From: Caulobacter sp.
GTDB taxonomy: Bacteria; Pseudomonadota; Alphaproteobacteria; Caulobacterales; Caulobacteraceae
Length of the DNA: 64,000 nucleotides
NCBI GenBank assembly: GCA_030645575.1
Contig: JAUSMJ010000045.1
Coordinates: 55,535 to 119,534, forward strand
Direction: 5' to 3'
The notes under the pieces were generated by a model that was not told the DNA's origin, searched no databases, and was given only the letters and a program-made list of their open reading frames with translations. Positions 53,014 through 61,275 of this stretch are shown here, piece after piece. The position numbers and the translations under genes were made by a program. How positions within the stretch are numbered: the stretch's first letter is position 1; each line of letters begins with the position of its first letter.

Positions 53014-53792
53014 CCCGCGACGGCCCGCCAGGCGACATAGGCCGCGACCAGCAGCACGAGGCCGGCGAACAGCCGGCGGGCCAGCTGGGCTCGCCCGGCC
53101 AGGAGGCCCGCGCCCTTCAGGCCCAGGGCGCCTCCCGCGGCGCCGCCGAGGATGAACAGCCCGGCCACCGGCCAGTCGACCAACCCCGACAACGCGTAGT
53201 TGGCCGAGGTCGCCGCACCGAACAGGGCCACCGACAGCAGCGACGAGGCCGCCGCGTTGGCCAGGGTCATGCCGGTCGCCGCCATCAGGCCCGGCACGAT
53301 CAGGAAGCCGCCGCCGATGCCGAAGAAGCCGGCCGCGAGCCCGGTCAGAAAGCCCAGCGGCGCGAGGCGGAGGGTCAGCCGCCAGGTGATCTGCACCGCG
53401 GGATCGCCCTCGCTCTTCGGCTTGCGGAACATCGACAGCGCGATGGCCGCCATCGCCACGGCGAAGAACAGCAGCAGACGCTGGCCATCGACCTGCTTGG
53501 CCAGGCTCGACCCGAGGAAGGAGCCGACCAGGCCGGCGGCGCCGAACACCGTCGCGCAGGCCCACTTCACGCGCCCGCCCCGCCCATGGCCGATCAGGTT
53601 GATCAGGGCGTTGACCGCCACGGCCGCGGCGGACGTGCCGATCGCCACATGGGGATCGCGGACCCCGACCACATACAGCAGCAGCGGCGTGGCCAGCACA
53701 GAGCCGCCGCCGCCGAAGAGGGCCAGCAGCAGCCCGACCAGGGCGCCGCTGAGCAGGGCCAGGCCCGCGCCCGCGAGTGTGATGTCCATCAT
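53010..53792 (-). CDS. TauE/SafE sulfite or sulfonate exporter
   Basis: 260 residues with about eight membrane helices in two TauE/SafE (DUF81) repeats: ALFGGGGSVLATPLLLYVVG and GLAAGFFGIGGGFLIVPGLM are the glycine-rich repeat motifs. In persulfide clusters it exports sulfite made by ETHE1 from persulfide. It is cotranscribed with the second ArsR (TGATGATG overlap around 53789-53792) and converges on the first ArsR gene. Start is 53792 or 53789. Confidence 0.9.
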   Translation of the reverse strand: MMDITLAGAGLALLSGALVGLLLALFGGGGSVLATPLLLYVVGVRDPHVAIGTSAAAVAVNALINLIGHGRGGRVKWACATVFGAAGLVGSFLGSSLAKQVDGQRLLLFFAVAMAAIALSMFRKPKSEGDPAVQITWRLTLRLAPLGFLTGLAAGFFGIGGGFLIVPGLMAATGMTLANAAASSLLSVALFGAATSANYALSGLVDWPVAGLFILGGAAGGALGLKGAGLLAGRAQLARRLFAGLVLLVAAYVAWRAVAG

Positions 53793-54118
53793 CGGCCCGC
53801 CCTCTGTCGCCGCAGGGCCATCACGCTGGCCACGGCGTCCAGCACCGTCATCACCTCGTCGTCGGCGATTCGATAGAAGATCGTCTGCCCCTTGCGGCGG
53901 GTCTCGACCACCCGGTCGGCGCGCAGGCGGGCCAGGTGCTGGGACAGCGCCGACTGCGACAGGCCGACATGCCCCGCCAGCTGGCCGACCGACTGTTCAC
54001 CCTGACGCAGGGCGCAAAGCACCTGCAGACGGTGCTCGTTGGCCAGCACGCGCAGCAGATCGGCCGCCGTTCGGGCGTTCTCCGCAAGCTCCTGGACGCT
54101 TTGGTCGAGCATCGTCAT
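53789..54118 (-). CDS. ArsR-family regulator, second copy
   Basis: 109 residues, clearly paralogous to the SqrR/BigR-like ArsR in the same island (LRVLANEHRLQVLCALRQGE and LSQSALSQHLARLRADRVVE). It keeps the first cysteine (C35 in LQVLCALR) but the C-terminal cysteine is missing: the last helix reads VLDAVASVMALRR. It is divergent from the ETHE1 gene across 67 bp containing a TTGCTAA-T-TTAGCAA palindrome, and upstream of TauE. It probably senses something different or works with the first copy. Confidence 0.88.
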   Translation of the reverse strand: MTMLDQSVQELAENARTAADLLRVLANEHRLQVLCALRQGEQSVGQLAGHVGLSQSALSQHLARLRADRVVETRRKGQTIFYRIADDEVMTVLDAVASVMALRRQRAGR

Positions 54119-54137
54119 GACCGCAATATATTCCCAC

Positions 54138-54152
54138 TTGCTAATTTAGCAA
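54138..54152. promoter_or_regulatory. Palindromic ArsR operator between arsR2-tauE and the persulfide dioxygenase gene
   Basis: TTGCTAA-T-TTAGCAA, perfect 7-bp arms, in a 67-bp A/T-rich gap. It is 20 bp before the second ArsR start and 34 bp before the dioxygenase start, so one dimer could shut both divergent promoters. Confidence 0.6.
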
Positions 54153-54185
54153 CAATGAATATCTTTGCTCTCGAAGGAGATCCCC

Positions 54186-55046
54186 ATGTCCGTGCACCAT
54201 CAGGCGTTCTTCCATCAGCCGACCTCGACCGTGACCTTCCTGGTCTGGGACGAGGCCTCGAAGGTCGCCGCTGTCGTCGATCCGGCGCTGGACTATGCGC
54301 CGGCTTCGGCCACCATCTCCACCGGCTCGGCCGATGCGATCCTGCGGGCCGCCGCCGACCGCGGGCTCGATATCCGCTACGTGCTCGAGACCCATGCCCA
54401 TGCCGATCATCTTTCGGCGGCCGAACACCTGCGTCTGAAGACGGGCGCGACCGTGGTCATCGGAAGCCATATCGGCCAGGTCCAGAGCCACTTCGCGGCC
54501 CTGTTCGAAGCCGATGACGTCAAGCCGGACGGCTCGGCCTTCGGACGGCTGGTCGCCGACGGCGACGCGCTGCCGCTGGGCGAAACGACCATCCGCGTGA
54601 TGCACACGCCCGGCCATACCGCCGCCTGCGTCACCTATCTGATCGGCGACCGGGCCTATGTCGGCGATACGCTGTTCATGCCCGACTATGGCACGGCCCG
54701 GACCGATTTTCCCGGCGGCGACGCGGCGAGCCTCTACCGCTCAATCCGGCGCATCCTGGACCTGCCGCCCGGGACCCGCCTGTTCGTGGGCCACGACTAC
54801 CTGCCCGAGGGCCGATCGACCTATGCCTGGGAGACCACGGTGGCCGAGCAACGGGCGCGGAACATTCACGTCCACGACGGCGTTTCCGAAGAGGCGTTCG
54901 TGGCGTTGCGGCAGGCCCGCGACGCGACGCTTGCGCCGCCCGCGCTTATCCTGCCCTCCTTGCAGGTCAATATCCGCGCGGGCGCGCTGCCGCCGCCGTC
55001 GGACGCCGGCCGCGTCTTCCTGAAACTGCCCGTGACGACCGCCTGA
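54186..55046 (+). CDS. ETHE1/BLH-type persulfide dioxygenase (MBL fold)
   Basis: 286 residues. A metallo-beta-lactamase fold with metal motif THAHADH (H70, H72, D74, H75), H144 in TPGHTAA, and D161; as in ETHE1 and Blh a single iron is expected. It oxidises glutathione persulfide to sulfite, which TauE/SafE would export. The ATG follows GAAGGAGATCCCC. Divergent from arsR2 and regulated by the palindrome there; DUF302 follows after 37 bp. Fits the BigR-Blh type of sulfide detoxification. Confidence 0.92.
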   Translation: MSVHHQAFFHQPTSTVTFLVWDEASKVAAVVDPALDYAPASATISTGSADAILRAAADRGLDIRYVLETHAHADHLSAAEHLRLKTGATVVIGSHIGQVQSHFAALFEADDVKPDGSAFGRLVADGDALPLGETTIRVMHTPGHTAACVTYLIGDRAYVGDTLFMPDYGTARTDFPGGDAASLYRSIRRILDLPPGTRLFVGHDYLPEGRSTYAWETTVAEQRARNIHVHDGVSEEAFVALRQARDATLAPPALILPSLQVNIRAGALPPPSDAGRVFLKLPVTTA

Positions 55047-55083
55047 CCCCCTGGGCGAACCCCATTCCGACCGGAGCCGCGCC

Positions 55084-55476
55084 ATGGCCTACTATGTCTC
55101 CAGAACCCTCGCGCTTCCCTTCGACGAGGCCGTGCTGCGCACCAAGGCGGCGCTGGCGGAGGAAGGATTCGGCGTGATCAGCGAAATCGACATCCGCCAG
55201 ACCCTGAAGACCAAGATCGGCGTGGCGTTCCGCCCCTATCTGATCCTCGGCGCCTGCAACCCCGGACTGGCCCACGAAGCCCTGATGCTGGAAGACAAGG
55301 TCGGGCTGATGCTGCCCTGCAACGTCATCGTTCAGGAAGCGGCCGACGGCCGGGTCGAGGTCGCCGCCATCGACCCCGCCGCCTCCATGCAGGCGATCGA
55401 CAACACCGCGCTCACGGCCCAGGCCGCGATCGTGGGGCGCAAACTGCAGGCGGCGCTGGACAGGCTCGAAGGCTGA
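55084..55476 (+). CDS. DUF302 protein
   Basis: 130 residues, one DUF302 domain: FDEAVLRTKAALAEEGFGVI (about 13-32), LKTKIGVAFRPYLILGACNP with a cysteine, and MLPCNVIVQEAADGRVEVAA. DUF302 proteins often accompany persulfide dioxygenases and may bind or transfer sulfur or a thiol; function unproven. Same strand and 37 bp after the dioxygenase gene. Confidence 0.88.
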   Translation: MAYYVSRTLALPFDEAVLRTKAALAEEGFGVISEIDIRQTLKTKIGVAFRPYLILGACNPGLAHEALMLEDKVGLMLPCNVIVQEAADGRVEVAAIDPAASMQAIDNTALTAQAAIVGRKLQAALDRLEG

Positions 55477-55497
55477 TCGACCAGCCGGCGCGGACGG

Positions 55498-56880
55498 TCA
55501 GAGAACGCGGGAGAACCGCGACTGCGTGCCGCTGCGGCGGTCGAACACACGGGCCACCGACCGCAGCCAGGGCTTGCCGACCGAGGTGACGCTGACCGTG
55601 TCGCCGGCCAGTTCGACCAGGCCGTCGGCGGCCATGGCCTTGAGCGCGTCGCGTTCCGCGTCCAGCGCGTGGGTGTCGCGGCCGTGGCTGGTGATGACCG
55701 AGGCCAGATCGACGGCGTGGCGGCACATCAGCGTCTCGATGATGTCCGCGCGGAAGCGATCCTCGTCGGTCAGGCTCACGCCCCGGACAACCGGCAGGCG
55801 GCCCTCCTGCAGGCGGCGGCGCCAGCCGAGCTCGGTGGCGTCGTTCTGGTAGTAGCCCTGCGGCAGGCTGCTGATCGAGGATGCGCCCAGGCCAATGATC
55901 GTCATGTGCGGATCGGCCGTGTAACCCTGGAAGTTCCGATGCAACCGGCCTTCACGCAGGGCGATGGCCAACGGGTCGTCGGGCATGGCGAAATGGTCCA
56001 GGCCAATCCGGACGTACCCCTCGCCTTCCAGCTTCGCGGCGGCCGCCTCGCTCTGGTCGAGGCGCTGGGCCGCACCCGGCAGTTCGGTCTGGTCGATCAG
56101 CTTCTGGTGCGACTTCACCCACGGCACGTGCGCGTAGCCGAACAGCGCCAGGCGCTCGGGGCGCAGGGTGAGGATCTGGTCGAGCGTCGACAGGATGTCC
56201 TGGGTCCGCTGGCGCGGCAGGCCGTACATCAGGTCGAGGTTGATCGAGCCGATGCCCGCCTCGCGCAGCCATCCGACCGCGTTCTGGACGACCTCGAAGG
56301 ACTCGATCCGGTTGACGGCTTCCTGCACATGGGGCGACAGGTCCTGAACGCCGACGCTGGCCCGGGTCAGGCCATGGAAGACCGCCGCCGTGACCCAATC
56401 CTTGGTCAGGACCGCGGGGTCCAGCTCCGCGGCGATCTCGGCGCCGGGCGTCACCCGGAATACGTGGCGCAGCGCCTGGAACAGGCTTCCCAGATCGTCG
56501 CGCGACAGCATGTTGGGCGTGCCGCCGCCCAGATGGATGGCGCCCGCCAGGGGCCGGCCCGGCAGAGCCTTTTCGACCAGCGCCAGTTCCTCGCCGAGGA
56601 CGGCGATGTAGTCGCTGATCAGGTTGCGGTTGCGCACCGCCCGGGTGTTGCAGCCGCAGTACCAGCACAGGCGCTTGCAGAACGGAATGTGGACGTAGAG
56701 CGACAGGCGCTCCTCGAGCGGGAGCTGGCCCAGCCACTCGGCGGCCTTGTCCTCATCGACCGCATTGGAGAACTCCACGGCGGTCGGATAGCTGGTGTAG
56801 CGGGGAACGTTGCCGTCGTATCGTTCAAGCAGGAACTGTCGGCTGGTCTCGAAGCTACGGGTCGGGTCGGCGGAGTTCAT
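55498..56880 (-). CDS. hemN: Oxygen-independent coproporphyrinogen III dehydrogenase HemN
   Basis: 460 residues, radical-SAM enzyme making protoporphyrinogen from coproporphyrinogen when oxygen is low. The iron-sulfur motif is CKRLCWYCGC (C68, C72, C75, with C77). GSINLDLMYGLPRQR and HLGGGTPNML are family blocks, and the N terminus RYDGNVPRYTSYPTAVEFSN is HemN-type, not the HemW look-alike. An FNR/FixK box lies upstream, matching low-oxygen induction and the linked cbb3 genes. Confidence 0.93.
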   Translation of the reverse strand: MNSADPTRSFETSRQFLLERYDGNVPRYTSYPTAVEFSNAVDEDKAAEWLGQLPLEERLSLYVHIPFCKRLCWYCGCNTRAVRNRNLISDYIAVLGEELALVEKALPGRPLAGAIHLGGGTPNMLSRDDLGSLFQALRHVFRVTPGAEIAAELDPAVLTKDWVTAAVFHGLTRASVGVQDLSPHVQEAVNRIESFEVVQNAVGWLREAGIGSINLDLMYGLPRQRTQDILSTLDQILTLRPERLALFGYAHVPWVKSHQKLIDQTELPGAAQRLDQSEAAAAKLEGEGYVRIGLDHFAMPDDPLAIALREGRLHRNFQGYTADPHMTIIGLGASSISSLPQGYYQNDATELGWRRRLQEGRLPVVRGVSLTDEDRFRADIIETLMCRHAVDLASVITSHGRDTHALDAERDALKAMAADGLVELAGDTVSVTSVGKPWLRSVARVFDRRSGTQSRFSRVL

Positions 56881-56933
56881 AGACAGGGTCCTGAGGGCAC
56901 GGTCGCACTTTGCCGTGCAATTCGACGGCCACC

Positions 56934-56947
56934 GTGATCTGCATCAA
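56934..56947 (-). promoter_or_regulatory. FNR/FixK-type box upstream of hemN
   Basis: Minus strand TTGAT-GCAG-ATCAC, one base from the TTGAT-N4-ATCAA consensus. Its centre is 60 bp upstream of the hemN ATG; it overlaps the ccoS stop codon, so hemN may have its own anaerobic promoter. Confidence 0.55.
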
Positions 56948-57108
56948 GTTTCGGGGCCGGGACCATCGACGAGATGATCATCCAGGATGCGGGCCGCGTC
57001 GCCCTTTGGATCCTCGTACTGGCCCGAGCGGACGGTCCACCAGAAGGCGCCCAGGCCCGTGAGCGCCAGCAGCAGGGAGAACGGCGCCAGCAGCAGGACG
57101 ATGGTCAT
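56944..57108 (-). CDS. ccoS: Cytochrome oxidase assembly protein CcoS (FixS)
   Basis: 54 residues: MTIVLLLAPFSLLLALTGLG, one membrane helix (about 3-24), then AFWWTVRSGQYEDP, the CcoS motif, and an acidic tail. CcoS helps load haem and copper into cbb3 oxidase. Its ATG overlaps the ccoI stop (ATGA 57105-57108). Short ORF, but the motif WxxRSGQYEDP and its place after ccoI make it sure. Confidence 0.92.
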   Translation of the reverse strand: MTIVLLLAPFSLLLALTGLGAFWWTVRSGQYEDPKGDAARILDDHLVDGPGPET

Positions 57109-59279
57109 CGGCGGCCTCCGGTCAGGTTCATGCGCAGGGCGTTGAGGGTGACCACCAGCGACGAGCTGGACATGGCCACGGCGGCCAGCAGCGGATTGAC
57201 GAGGCCGAAGACGGCCGCCGGAGCCGCCACCACGTTGTAGAGGGCCGAGAAGGCGAAGTTCTCCAGGGCCCGGCGGCGGGCCGCCCGCGCCACGCGCAGG
57301 CTGAACGGCACCACGTCCAGCAGCCCGCCGGAGAACACCAGATCGGCCGCGTTCTGGCTGGCGTCCACGGCCGAGCCGGGCGCCATCGAGGCGTGGGCCC
57401 TGGCGATCGCGGCCGCGTCGTTCAGGCCGTCGCCGACCATCAGCACCTTGCGGCCCTCCTGCTTGAGCCGGTCCAGCACCGCGACCTTGTCGAACGGAGT
57501 CAGGCCGGCGCTCCAGCGATCAACGCCCGCCTCGTTCGCCGCCCGGGCCACGGGGCCGGCCACATCGCCCGACAGGACCTCAACGGTCAGGCCCATGGCC
57601 TTGAGCTGGGCCACGGTGGCGGCGGCGTCGGCGCGCAGGCGATCCTCGAAGGTGAACCGCACCCGGATGTCGCCGTCGAAGCCGAACCACAGCTCGGTCT
57701 CGTCGGCCTGGCGCGAGCCGACGCCCAGGAAGGCGGCGCGGCCGAGTCGCGCGCGGCGGCCGTCGATGACCCCTTCCACGCCCATGCCGGCGACCTCGAC
57801 CACCTCGGTGGCCGCGTCCCCGCATCCGGCCGCCTCGGCCAGGGCGCGGGCCAGCGGATGGCGGGAGGCGCGCGCCAGCGGCGCGGCCATGGCCAGCACC
57901 TGCGGCGGGCCGTCGAGCAGCATCGGGCGGCCCTCGGTCAGGACGCCGGTCTTGTCGAACACCACATGATCGACCTCGGCCAGCCGCTCCAGCGCCGCGC
58001 CGGTCTTGACCAGGACGCCCTTCCGGAACAACCGGCCGGAAGCCACGATCTGCACGGCCGGCACGGCCAGGCCCAGGGCGCAGGGACAGGTGACGATCAG
58101 CACGGCCGCAGCGCGCAGCAGCGCCTCGCGCGGCCCCAGGCCCAGCGCCCAGCCGCCGGCGAACGTCACGGCCGCCAGGGTGTGGACCACTGGCACGTAG
58201 AGGGCGGCGGCCTTGTCAGCCAGCTGCACATAGTTCGACCGGCTCTGGGCGCCGGCCTCCATCAGCCGCGCGATGGCGGCGATGGCGGAGTCTTCGGAGC
58301 GGGCCAGCACGCGCAGCACAAGTCGGCCGGACAGGTTCAGCGCGCCGGCGTTGACCACCGCGCCGGGCGCCACGACCACGCTGGCCGTCTCGCCGGTGAT
58401 CAGCGCGTTGTCGAGATCCGACCCGCCCGACTCGACCACGGCGTTGACCGGGATCCGGTCGCCCGGGACGACGACCAGGGCGTCGCCCACCTCGACCTCG
58501 CCGACGGGAATGGCCCGCTCGAGACCATCGGCCTCGAGCCGCGTCGCCACCGGGGTCTGCAGCGCCAGCAGGTCGCGGGCCGCGCCGCGGGCCCGCGCGC
58601 GCAGCTTGTGATCGAGGTAGCGGCCGATCAGCAGCAGGAACAGCAGCATGACCGCCGCGTCGAAGTAGGCGTGGGCGCCGTGCTGCAGGGTTTCGGAGAA
58701 ACTGACCGCCAGGGTCAGCAACACGCCGATCGAGATCGGCACGTCCATGTTGGCCTTGCCCTTGCGCAGCGAGCGCCAGGCGGAACGGAAGAACGGCATG
58801 CCGGCGAACAGGGCGCAGGGCGTCGCGATCGCCGCCGCGAACCAGTACATCAGCTCCCGCGTGGCCGGATCGAGCTCCTGGCCGAACAGACCGGCCCAGA
58901 CGGGCACGGTGAACATCATGACGTTGCCGGCGCCGAAGCCGGCGACGCCCAGCGCCAGCGCCAGGGCGCGGCCCTCGCGGTCATGCGCCGCCTCGGCCTT
59001 GCCCGGATCGAACGGCGTGGCCGGATAGCCTTCCTTTTCCAGGACCTCGATGATCGCGCCCGGGTCGCCGTCGTGGCCGAGAAACCGCACGGCCAGCTTG
59101 CCCGTCGTCAGGTTGAAGCGGGCGGCGGCCACGCCCGGAACAGCCCCGGCCACCCGCTCGATCTTCGCCATGCAGGCGGCGCAACGGGCGCCGGTGACCA
59201 GCAGTTCGACCCGTCCCTGATCGGTCTCGTCGTGCGTGACGAAGGCGGACAGATCGCGAGGGGCCAGGGCGATGGTCAC
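57105..59279 (-). CDS. ccoI: Copper-transporting P1B-type ATPase CcoI (FixI)
   Basis: 724 residues. The heavy-metal domain is at the N terminus with GARCAACMAKI (C33, C36). Eight membrane helices carry the CPC motif in VTCPCALGLAVP, and the phosphorylation site is FDKTGVLTEG; MVGDGLNDAAAIA is the hinge. Exports Cu(I) to the periplasm for assembly of the cbb3 binuclear centre. Overlaps ccoH and ccoS by 4 nt each, so it is inside the ccoGHIS run. Confidence 0.94.
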   Translation of the reverse strand: MTIALAPRDLSAFVTHDETDQGRVELLVTGARCAACMAKIERVAGAVPGVAAARFNLTTGKLAVRFLGHDGDPGAIIEVLEKEGYPATPFDPGKAEAAHDREGRALALALGVAGFGAGNVMMFTVPVWAGLFGQELDPATRELMYWFAAAIATPCALFAGMPFFRSAWRSLRKGKANMDVPISIGVLLTLAVSFSETLQHGAHAYFDAAVMLLFLLLIGRYLDHKLRARARGAARDLLALQTPVATRLEADGLERAIPVGEVEVGDALVVVPGDRIPVNAVVESGGSDLDNALITGETASVVVAPGAVVNAGALNLSGRLVLRVLARSEDSAIAAIARLMEAGAQSRSNYVQLADKAAALYVPVVHTLAAVTFAGGWALGLGPREALLRAAAVLIVTCPCALGLAVPAVQIVASGRLFRKGVLVKTGAALERLAEVDHVVFDKTGVLTEGRPMLLDGPPQVLAMAAPLARASRHPLARALAEAAGCGDAATEVVEVAGMGVEGVIDGRRARLGRAAFLGVGSRQADETELWFGFDGDIRVRFTFEDRLRADAAATVAQLKAMGLTVEVLSGDVAGPVARAANEAGVDRWSAGLTPFDKVAVLDRLKQEGRKVLMVGDGLNDAAAIARAHASMAPGSAVDASQNAADLVFSGGLLDVVPFSLRVARAARRRALENFAFSALYNVVAAPAAVFGLVNPLLAAVAMSSSSLVVTLNALRMNLTGGRR

Positions 59280-59764
59280 GGTCGCACGAGCCGCCGGTCG
59301 GCTTCGAACAATGCCCCGCCGGCGCCTCTGATGGTCACATGCAGGTCCCAGGCGCCGTCGAGCGGCGCGGCGTCGGCGCGGTAGACGCCCGGCTCGACGG
59401 CGGCGAACCGCACGGTCCGCTGCCCCCGGGTGGTGGCCGGCCGTTCCAGCGCGCCGTTGACCGTGAGGCCTTCGAGCGGCTTGCCGGCGCGATCGGCCAC
59501 GCGGACCAGCACGGTGTCGCCCTGCCCCTCCTCGATGGTCGCCGACCAGCCGAGCGCGGCTTCCTTCCGACGCTGGGCCAGGGTGCGGTTGTAGAGCAGC
59601 CCCGTCTCGTAGGGGTTGGCCGCGGCCTCGCCCGAGAAGGTGCGGTAGGCCAGGGTGATGAACACGCTGTCGATGACGATGACGATGCCGAAGAACAGGA
59701 TCAGACCCGCAAGGACATGCCAGCCCTTGATCGTGAATCGGGGAGTCGGGGCCAGGTCGGTCAT
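59276..59764 (-). CDS. ccoH: CcoH (FixH) cbb3 assembly protein
   Basis: 162 residues with one N-terminal membrane helix (about 13-36, LAGLILFFGIVIVIDSVFIT) and a periplasmic domain with YNRTLAQRRKEAALGW, the FixH signature. It joins the cbb3 complex late in assembly. The ATG overlaps the ccoG stop and its stop overlaps ccoI (4 nt each). Confidence 0.92.
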   Translation of the reverse strand: MTDLAPTPRFTIKGWHVLAGLILFFGIVIVIDSVFITLAYRTFSGEAAANPYETGLLYNRTLAQRRKEAALGWSATIEEGQGDTVLVRVADRAGKPLEGLTVNGALERPATTRGQRTVRFAAVEPGVYRADAAPLDGAWDLHVTIRGAGGALFEADRRLVRP

Positions 59765-61266
59765 CGCGCGTTCGCCTCTCCGGACAGGAATACCGTACGC
59801 GTCTCGGTCGATCCGATGTTCGACCTGAGGGTGAAGGCCACCGGCAGGTTCTCGGCCGGAAGGGCCTTGGCGGGCGCGGTGACGAAGACCCGCACGGCGC
59901 GGACCTCGTCGGGTTTAACGGTCACGGTCAGGAGGCCCTGGGACGCCGTCTCGCCGGGCGTCTTGAGCGTCACGCCCTTCAGGCCGGTGAAGCCGACCGT
60001 AAAGGTCTCGGGCTCGAAACCGCGGTTGGTGATCTTCAGGGTATAGGCGTTGCGGATCGATCCGTCATGCAGCCGCACGAAGGTCGGGTTGCGGTCCCGC
60101 AGCACATGGAGATCGACGGGCGAGCGCTGCAGGAAACCCCACAGCATCAGGCCGCTGATCAACGCCAGCGCCACGGTGTAGTAGATCGTGCGGGCGCGCA
60201 CGGGGTGATAGGTCGGCTTGGCCCCCTGCACCCGACTGACGACCGCGTAGTCGGTGTCGTAGGCGATCAGCCCCTTGGGCCGGCCCATCTTGACCATGAT
60301 CTCGTCGCAGGCATCGACGCACAGACCGCAGTTGATGCACTCAAGCTGCGAGCCGTCGCGGATGTCGATGCCCATCGGGCAGACGACGACGCACTGGTTG
60401 CAGTCGACGCAGTCGCCGCGGCCTTCCCACGACTGGCCCTTCTTGTGCGGCGCGCGAGGCTCGCCGCGGTCCTTCAGATAGGTCACCTGCAGCGAATGCT
60501 CGTCGAGCATGGCGCCCTGGATGCGGGGCCACGGGCACATGTAGGTGCAGACCTGTTCGCGCATGGTTCCGGCCAGAGCATAGGTCATGGCCGTCAGCAG
60601 GGCGCAGGAGATGTAGGCGGTCAGCGGCGCCGTACCCAGCCAGAAGGTCCGGATCAGGGTCGGCGCGTCATGGAAGTAGAAGATCCACGCGCCGCCGGTG
60701 GAAAAGCCGATGCCCAGCCAGACGGCATGCTTGCCGGTCTTGCGCCAGAGCTTGTTGAACGACATCGGCGAGCCGTCGAGCTTCATCCGGGCGTTGCGGT
60801 CGCCCTCGAACAGGCGCTCGACGGCGATGAACAGGTCGGTCCAGACGGTCTGCGGACAGGTGTAGCCGCACCACAGCCGGCCAAACAGGGCCGTGATCAG
60901 GAACAGCGCCAGGGCGCCCATCACCAGCAGGCCGGTGATGAAATAGACCTCCTGCGGCCACAGCTGGATGAAGAAGAAGTAGAACCGGCGGCCGGTGAAA
61001 TCGACCAGCACGGCCTGGTCCGGCAGGGCGCCGGGGCGCTCCCAGCGGATCCACGGCACGATATAATAGACGGCCAGAGTGGCGATCAGCATCGCCCACT
61101 TGATCGTCCGCCACTTGCCGTGGACGAGCTTGGGATAGATCGGAACGCGTTTCTTGTAGAGACCGCCGCCCTGATCCGCCTTGCGGCGGGCCAGAGCGGC
61201 GGCACTGACCGGACCCGGGCTTTTGGCCGCGCTGGGGGGCGTGGTCCGGTCAATTACAACGGTCAT
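59761..61266 (-). CDS. ccoG: CcoG (FixG/RdxA) copper reductase
   Basis: 501 residues. Several membrane helices and two ferredoxin-type clusters: CVDCNQCVVVCPMG and CINCGLCVDACDE. CcoG reduces Cu(II) to Cu(I) in the cytosol for cbb3 assembly. N-terminal KRVPIYPKLVHGKWRTIKW and GYTCPQTVWTDLF are family blocks. Fifteen-residue spacing to ccoP (start 61266, ccoP ends 61276). Part of the cco block. Confidence 0.94.
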   Translation of the reverse strand: MTVVIDRTTPPSAAKSPGPVSAAALARRKADQGGGLYKKRVPIYPKLVHGKWRTIKWAMLIATLAVYYIVPWIRWERPGALPDQAVLVDFTGRRFYFFFIQLWPQEVYFITGLLVMGALALFLITALFGRLWCGYTCPQTVWTDLFIAVERLFEGDRNARMKLDGSPMSFNKLWRKTGKHAVWLGIGFSTGGAWIFYFHDAPTLIRTFWLGTAPLTAYISCALLTAMTYALAGTMREQVCTYMCPWPRIQGAMLDEHSLQVTYLKDRGEPRAPHKKGQSWEGRGDCVDCNQCVVVCPMGIDIRDGSQLECINCGLCVDACDEIMVKMGRPKGLIAYDTDYAVVSRVQGAKPTYHPVRARTIYYTVALALISGLMLWGFLQRSPVDLHVLRDRNPTFVRLHDGSIRNAYTLKITNRGFEPETFTVGFTGLKGVTLKTPGETASQGLLTVTVKPDEVRAVRVFVTAPAKALPAENLPVAFTLRSNIGSTETRTVFLSGEANAR

Positions 61267-61275
61267 GGCGGTAAC

